Origin: Paenibacillus nuruki
GTDB lineage: Bacteria; Bacillota; Bacilli; Paenibacillales; Paenibacillaceae
DNA length: 64,000 bases
Direction of reading: 5' to 3'
NCBI RefSeq assembly: GCF_001721045.1
Contig: NZ_MDER01000032.1
Location: 186,001 to 250,000, forward strand
Below, piece by piece: positions 59,787 to 64,000 of the stretch (positions are counted from its first letter, which is position 1; every line of letters starts with the position of its first letter). The notes under the pieces were generated by a model that worked only from the letters and a program-made list of their open reading frames with translations, was not told the origin of the DNA and ran no database searches. The position numbers were made by a program, and so were the translations under genes.

Positions 59787-60362
59787 TTAAACCAGTCTCA
59801 ATGCGCAAGATTGCAATGTATACAAAGGTGTATCTGAGGCAGTTGAATCTGCTAAATTATCCGTGATCACTTGATAACCTGCTATAGCCAAAGATTGCGT
59901 ATTGTAGGTATACAAATGGTCTTTGTGTACATGATCTTGATCTGAGATCATAAGCCATGAACGATCTATCCATTGTGGCTGATCAGATAAAGCAGTAGAT
60001 GATGATCCAATTAGATAAATAGGGGTCAAAGCACCAAATTGCTGTAATTGAATAAGATCTGTGGAAGAAGGTATAGGAGCAGACAATGGATGGGAATGAA
60101 AAATGCCGATCAAGTCAGTCTCTTGATAACAACATTGAACCCATTCGATAGGGTCAAACAGGAAGTGGTGCAGCGGGTCAGGTGCAACGTTGCGTAGCTT
60201 CCGATAGGATTCGATGCGCATACCTCCCGCTGCTTTTCTACCGAGCAATACCCCGCAGACTTCTGAGGATAGGGAACTGCTCATATGGTCGGTCAGTAGC
60301 TGTAGGGCTGTTGGACGAATGGAGATGTCAGTCTCCCTATCTGTGCGCAGCAGGTCTGCCAT
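59787..60362 (-). CDS. JAMM/MPN metallopeptidase (Mov34/PAD-1 type)
   Basis: A 191-aa protein with a complete zinc JAMM motif: Glu in SSEVCGVLLG (about residue 36) and H89-x-H91-x7-S99-x2-D102 (HSHPLSAPIPSSTD). Members cleave isopeptide bonds from ubiquitin-like proteins or process sulfur-carrier proteins. No ThiS/MoaD-like gene is adjacent. ATG 60362 follows GAGGGG; an upstream in-frame ATG would include the ribosome site. The substrate is unknown. Confidence 0.85.
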   Translation of the reverse strand: MADLLRTDRETDISIRPTALQLLTDHMSSSLSSEVCGVLLGRKAAGGMRIESYRKLRNVAPDPLHHFLFDPIEWVQCCYQETDLIGIFHSHPLSAPIPSSTDLIQLQQFGALTPIYLIGSSSTALSDQPQWIDRSWLMISDQDHVHKDHLYTYNTQSLAIAGYQVITDNLADSTASDTPLYTLQSCALRLV

Positions 60363-60455
60363 TGTATTTACCCCTCTCTTTATTGGACTCTCCATGCAAT
60401 CAGGAGAGTCACTTTTTTTATTATAATAAATATGTATTTATAGAACGTTTCATAA

Positions 60456-60510
60456 AATAAGGCTCTGCGACCTATATCCAAAAGATATACGATCCAGAAC
60501 CTTATTTTTG
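60456..60510 (-). terminator. Terminator of cimA
   Basis: AAATAAGG-TCTG pairs with CAGA-CCTTATTT with inner TATATC/GATATA pairing; U-rich on the minus strand. Confidence 0.8.
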
Positions 60511-60610
60511 ATATTCATCATATAACTAATAGATACAGAAGTGGATCACGCTCTCTAACGCTATGAAGCATTACAGTGCGAAGTTATCGTAAACATCTTA
60601 CAATCTCTTA

Positions 60611-62230
60611 TTAATGGTTCACGATCCCATGAATAGAAGGGCCGTTAGATAGATTCTGATCAGGCAAAGCTTGTCCAATAAGAGCATAACGGATACTGTC
60701 TACCAATGCTTCCCAACTGGCTTCAATAACGTTAGCAGATACGCCGACCGTACTCCAAGTATTGCTTAGATTCTGTGATTCGATCAATACACGGACTTTA
60801 GAAGCGGTTGCGTCTGCTTCATCTAATACACGAACTTTATAATCCGATAGATGCATTTCACGTAAATTCGGATAATGTTCAACCAAAGCTTTACGAAGTG
60901 CATTATCCAGTGCATTCACCGGACCATTACCTTCAGCGGCAGTGTAGATACTGTCTCCACCGATTTTGAGTTTAACAAAAGCTTCAGATACAACAGCAGA
61001 ACCTGCATTTTTCTCGACCAACATTTTGAACGATTCAAAAACGAATAATTCTTTAATTTCACCATTGGCTTCACGTAGCAACAATTCAAGCGAAGCATCT
61101 GCACCTTCGAATTGATATCCTTGATGCTCCAAATCTTTGATTTTACCAATAATCTGTTTGGTATTTTCATTTTCAGGGTCAAGGATCAGATCCATTTCTT
61201 TCGCTTTAGAAAGGATATTGCTTTGTCCTGCTAATTCAGAGACAAGAATACGCTGTTTGTTACCGATTTTCTCAGGTTCGATATGCTCATAAGTTCTAGA
61301 ATCACGCAAAATAGCAGAAACGTGAATACCTCCTTTATGGGCAAAAGCAGCATTTCCAACATAAGGCTGATTAATAGGCATATGCACATTCGCAATTTCG
61401 CTAACATACCTTGCTGTATTCGTTAATTGAGCCATCTGTTCGTTACTGATACAGGTATAATCCATTTTCAATTGTAGTGTGGGTAGGATAGAACAAAGGT
61501 TAGCATTACCACAACGCTCACCATATCCATTCATTGTACCTTGAATCTGTCTTGCTCCGGCTTGCACAGCGCTTAATGTATTAGCTACAGCTAGTTCGCA
61601 ATCGTTATGTGTATGAATTCCTAGAGGAGCGCCGTCAAGTTCAAGATTTAATCTGGATACGATTTCATAAATTTCATGTGGAAGTGTACCACCATTGGTA
61701 TCGCACATGGTTAACCAATCTGCACCTGCTTGGCGTGCTGTACGTAATACTTCTACTGCATATTCAGGATTGTTTTTGTACCCATCGAAAAAGTGTTCAG
61801 CATCAAAAATGAGTTCCATTCCTTGTTGCTTCAAATAGGAGATTGAATCTGCAATCATCGCTAGATTTTCTTCAAGTGTAGTCTGAAGTGCTGTATGCAC
61901 ATGAAAATCCCAAGACTTACCCACTAATGTAGCGGCTTGTGCACCGGATTCGATCATGCGTTTGAGATTATCATCCTGATGGGCAATACTCCCCTTACGA
62001 CGTGTACTACCAAAGGCTGTGATTTTGGCATGTAATCCAAGTGTCTGTACTCGTTTGAAAAACTCAATGTCTTTGCCATTGCTTCCGGGAATACCGCCTT
62101 CAATATAATGAACACCAAGCTCATCAAGTTTTTTGGCGATTTTGAGCTTGTCATCTGCGGACAAACTGATACCTTCACCTTGAGTACCGTCACGAAGCGT
62201 AGTGTCGAAAATCGATATGGACTTTGACAT
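60611..62230 (-). CDS. cimA: Citramalate synthase
   Basis: Condenses pyruvate and acetyl-CoA to (R)-citramalate, the threonine-independent entry to isoleucine. The 539-aa protein starts SISIFDTTLRDGTQGEGISL (metal/substrate Arg-Asp), contains the HMGL-like TIM barrel with GIHTHNDCELAVANTLSAV (His pair, about residues 208-226) and GNAAFAHKGGIHVSAI, and ends in the LeuA-type allosteric domain (about 385-525). The length and motifs fit CimA more than LeuA or NifV. ATG 62230 follows AAGGAGG; a longer frame to 62296 lacks a better site. No leu or ilv genes are adjacent. Confidence 0.93.
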   Translation of the reverse strand: MSKSISIFDTTLRDGTQGEGISLSADDKLKIAKKLDELGVHYIEGGIPGSNGKDIEFFKRVQTLGLHAKITAFGSTRRKGSIAHQDDNLKRMIESGAQAATLVGKSWDFHVHTALQTTLEENLAMIADSISYLKQQGMELIFDAEHFFDGYKNNPEYAVEVLRTARQAGADWLTMCDTNGGTLPHEIYEIVSRLNLELDGAPLGIHTHNDCELAVANTLSAVQAGARQIQGTMNGYGERCGNANLCSILPTLQLKMDYTCISNEQMAQLTNTARYVSEIANVHMPINQPYVGNAAFAHKGGIHVSAILRDSRTYEHIEPEKIGNKQRILVSELAGQSNILSKAKEMDLILDPENENTKQIIGKIKDLEHQGYQFEGADASLELLLREANGEIKELFVFESFKMLVEKNAGSAVVSEAFVKLKIGGDSIYTAAEGNGPVNALDNALRKALVEHYPNLREMHLSDYKVRVLDEADATASKVRVLIESQNLSNTWSTVGVSANVIEASWEALVDSIRYALIGQALPDQNLSNGPSIHGIVNH

Positions 62231-62299
62231 AATGGGGAGTTCCTCCTTCATTTGTGCAAAAAAATGAATAGCTTTTTTTAGTGTTTCGTTAATCATTTG

Positions 62300-62360
62300 T
62301 GAAGTGGGGTGTCAATAAAGCATTGTTTTTTAGTATAATTTATTATTATATCACCTCACT
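62300..62360. promoter_or_regulatory. Inverted repeat in the cimA upstream region
   Basis: AAGTGGGGTG and CACCTCACTT flank about 41 bp that include the divergent promoter area. No T-box or riboswitch is visible. Function is unknown. Confidence 0.3.
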
Positions 62361-62416
62361 TATGTAAGGGATACGATAATTTTGATTTTATTTAGTTTAC
62401 TAGGAGGCAGTACATC

Positions 62417-62977
62417 ATGCAATTACATATTCAAAAAGTTGAACAAAATAACAAGGTATTCACCCTTTATTATACGTCAGAACAACCTTTACCGTTTGAT
62501 CCACACGATGTGGTCATGGTATCTGCGGGTGATTATGTAGTCGCAAGTGTGCGTGAATTAACAGCAGATGCGATTCAGCTATATATTTCAACAGACGAAC
62601 CGCTAGAGTGGGGCGATCAAGTTGTGATCCAACTGGCATTTTCACCGACAGTATCGATTGTAGGGAGTAAAGAGATTATTGCCAAATTAGGGCATTTTCC
62701 TGACTTCGAACATGGGGTAATAACTGATCATACTATTGGTAAAGACAAAGTGGAGTTAGATGTTCAATTGGCAGAACCTTTTGCAGATCATACGATCAAG
62801 CTTACTTTTTTGGAAGCGACTGAGATTGAATTTTCAGCACCGGATATGGAGAAGAATGAAATCGCTGAGATGGATTTCCGTTATGATGAAACATTGATGG
62901 TCGTTGATATTGAAGCAGCAAGAGGCATGTCAGGTAGTTTCTTCTGTGGAGGTATCAAAGCAGAGTTGAAATCGTAA
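62417..62977 (+). CDS. Hypothetical acidic protein
   Basis: A 186-aa protein, strongly acidic, with beta-rich looking sequence (KVFTLYYTSEQPLPFDPHDVV, WGDQVVIQLAF, DKVELDVQLAEPF, DHTIKLTFLEATEIEF). No signal peptide or transmembrane segment. No known family recognised. Start follows AGGAGG. It opens a co-directional run with the TPR gene (79 bp gap) and the truncated gene at the window end; whether they form one operon is unsettled. Confidence 0.6.
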   Translation: MQLHIQKVEQNNKVFTLYYTSEQPLPFDPHDVVMVSAGDYVVASVRELTADAIQLYISTDEPLEWGDQVVIQLAFSPTVSIVGSKEIIAKLGHFPDFEHGVITDHTIGKDKVELDVQLAEPFADHTIKLTFLEATEIEFSAPDMEKNEIAEMDFRYDETLMVVDIEAARGMSGSFFCGGIKAELKS

Positions 62978-63056
62978 GCTCTATGGAAAGGTTACCTCAG
63001 ACTTAAGAGGACGACCTTTGAAGAAATATATCTGTAAGGGATAAAGGGGGATAGAT

Positions 63057-63512
63057 ATGCCTAATTTGGAAGATTATAATCAACCGTTATCCGATCACAT
63101 TGTAGCTATTGTAGAACAAGGAAATCGTTCTCACGAAGATCATAAATGGGATCAAGCGTTAGATAAATATACAGAGGCTTGGGAGCTGCTTCCAGAGCCT
63201 ATAGCGCACTGGGATCTTACAGAATGGATTGCTTCATGTAAAGTAAGTGTCTATATGGATCGTCAGGATTATCAACAGGCTCATAAATGGGCACTGCTTG
63301 CTCTAGAAGCAGTAAAAGATAATCCTAGACATACTTCAGCCCGAATAAATGTCGGTATAACCTGTTATGAGACAGGGGATACGTCCGAAGCATATACATG
63401 GTTTGAACAAGCCTATCAATTTGGTGGTACACGTGCTTTTCAAGGATTCGATCGCAAATATCTGCAATTCTATACACAGATAAAACAAACGGAAAAGGAG
63501 GAGACCCAATGA
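63057..63512 (+). CDS. TPR-like repeat protein
   Basis: A 151-aa helical protein with tetratricopeptide-like pairs: GNRSHEDHKWDQALDKYTEAWELLP (about residues 22-46), DYQQAHKWALLALEAVKDNP and YETGDTSEAYTWFEQAYQFGG with the Gly/Ala/Tyr spacing of TPRs. The C-terminus is Lys/Glu-rich. It overlaps the next gene by 4 bp (ATGA). Proteins of this kind occur beside SMI1/HEAT immunity genes in Bacilli, which is consistent with its neighbour. No enzymatic role seen. Confidence 0.65.
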   Translation: MPNLEDYNQPLSDHIVAIVEQGNRSHEDHKWDQALDKYTEAWELLPEPIAHWDLTEWIASCKVSVYMDRQDYQQAHKWALLALEAVKDNPRHTSARINVGITCYETGDTSEAYTWFEQAYQFGGTRAFQGFDRKYLQFYTQIKQTEKEETQ

Positions 63513-64000
63513 CAGTTTCTTTAGATCAATTAACTATTCAAGATATTCCATGGAATCGGATCACTACGCCTTACGGGAGAGCGACAGAAGTTCCTCAAAT
63601 GATCGCCAAAAGGAATTACAGTGGTCTATCCAATATCGTAGAACATCAATCGACATTATGGCAGGTCACACCATGGTTACTATTCTTTTTGTTAAAAGAA
63701 TTATCTCTTCAATCACCAGATGAAGTCAGCGCAGCAGAGATTGATTTGTATGCAGGAGTAATTGAAGCTCTTTCTGAACACGAACAGTTGGAAGATACAG
63801 AGCAGACACTGGATGCAATGCCTCTTTTATTAGAAGAAACGTATCTTTGGGATAACGATGATCAAGATGATGAATTAGAATGGGACAATGAAGAACCTCG
63901 CGGATATGATTCAGAAATCTTTTTCAATTATTATGTCTACAGTTATCTACTTCTGAAGCAAGCTTTACCTATATTTGAAAATATTTCACGTCATACGACA
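63509..64000 (+). CDS. Partial HEAT-like (immunity-type) protein, cut by the window end
   Basis: At least 164 residues with no stop before the edge. The start MTVSLDQLTIQDIPWNRITT is followed by TPYGRATEVPQMIAKRN, IVEHQSTLWQVTPWLLFFL and a long acidic stretch (WDNDDQDDELEWDNEEPRGY). PYGRA..VP and HQ-T....TP.L are typical of HEAT-repeat proteins with the W-x-YGxAxxVP start, found in polymorphic toxin immunity loci. The ATG overlaps the TPR gene stop; AAGGAGGAG precedes it. Classification is tentative. Confidence 0.6.
   Translation, partial: MTVSLDQLTIQDIPWNRITTPYGRATEVPQMIAKRNYSGLSNIVEHQSTLWQVTPWLLFFLLKELSLQSPDEVSAAEIDLYAGVIEALSEHEQLEDTEQTLDAMPLLLEETYLWDNDDQDDELEWDNEEPRGYDSEIFFNYYVYSYLLLKQALPIFENISRHTT

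Noticed and set aside
1-64000. Mobile elements, prophage, tRNA or rRNA genes
   Set aside because: No transposase or integrase reading frame, terminal repeats, cloverleaf structures or rRNA motifs were seen while reading the window.

Overview
The window reads as a low-GC Gram-positive chromosome segment (roughly 40% GC by eye), most likely Paenibacillus or a close Paenibacillaceae relative. Support comes from AGGAGG-type ribosome sites with frequent TTG/GTG starts, the Bacillales hemEHY order, a YtpB-type terpene synthase, AraM/AraR, GlnR/CcpA/AraR-style operators and a Firmicute-like 6S RNA. There are no rRNA or tRNA genes, CRISPR arrays, phage genes or insertion sequences. The stretch is core-like, with small accessory islands.

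Layout. 1-3.3 kb: an arabinose-type control region (two AraR boxes, a cre site) drives araM and araR, followed by a SUKH/SMI1 protein. 3.3-8.4 kb: a double-HTH regulator, a 670-bp AT-rich gap, ribosomal protein L25/Ctc, small stress-type genes, a Cys-rich regulator with a structured leader, and glutamate racemase. 8.4-13.5 kb (minus strand): a sugar-type ABC transporter ending in methylthioribose kinase, probably an uptake arm of methionine salvage. 13.7-18.3 kb: a surface cassette of a repeat-rich secreted protein, an LPXTG protein with six nearly identical 36-residue repeats, and a class D sortase; a DUF1232 gene behind an ECF-sigma-like promoter follows. 18.5-24.9 kb: HesB-like and YuzB proteins, LTA synthase, an rRNA methyltransferase, an O-methyltransferase and an MFS pump. 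25-28.9 kb: a 76-bp tandem repeat, then the heme genes hemE-hemH-hemY.

29-49 kb is mostly housekeeping: CapA-like protein, FAH-family enzyme, DUF92 protein, TetR plus ABC-F ATPase, M42 peptidase, PepF, cold-shock protein, two flippase/MATE-fold transporters, terpene synthase, phosphofructokinase, DUF72 and YitT. 49.6-56 kb: the DEAD-box helicase CshA with a long leader, a DUF624 protein, a 6S RNA gene, thiol peroxidase, rhomboid protease, YugP-type peptidase and a MerR regulator. 56.4-59.8 kb: ammonium transporter AmtB behind a perfect GlnR/TnrA box, with a GlnD-like nucleotidyltransferase and a DEDDh exonuclease behind it instead of a PII gene. 59.8-64 kb: a JAMM peptidase, citramalate synthase, and a run of three poorly characterised genes; the last is cut by the window edge and resembles HEAT-type immunity proteins.

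The best candidates for something undescribed are the sortase D cassette, the amtB-nucleotidyltransferase-exonuclease unit, the mtnK transporter operon with its promoter palindrome, the leader of the Cys-rich regulator and the tandem repeat before hemE. All functions are inferred from the sequence by eye; no searches were run.
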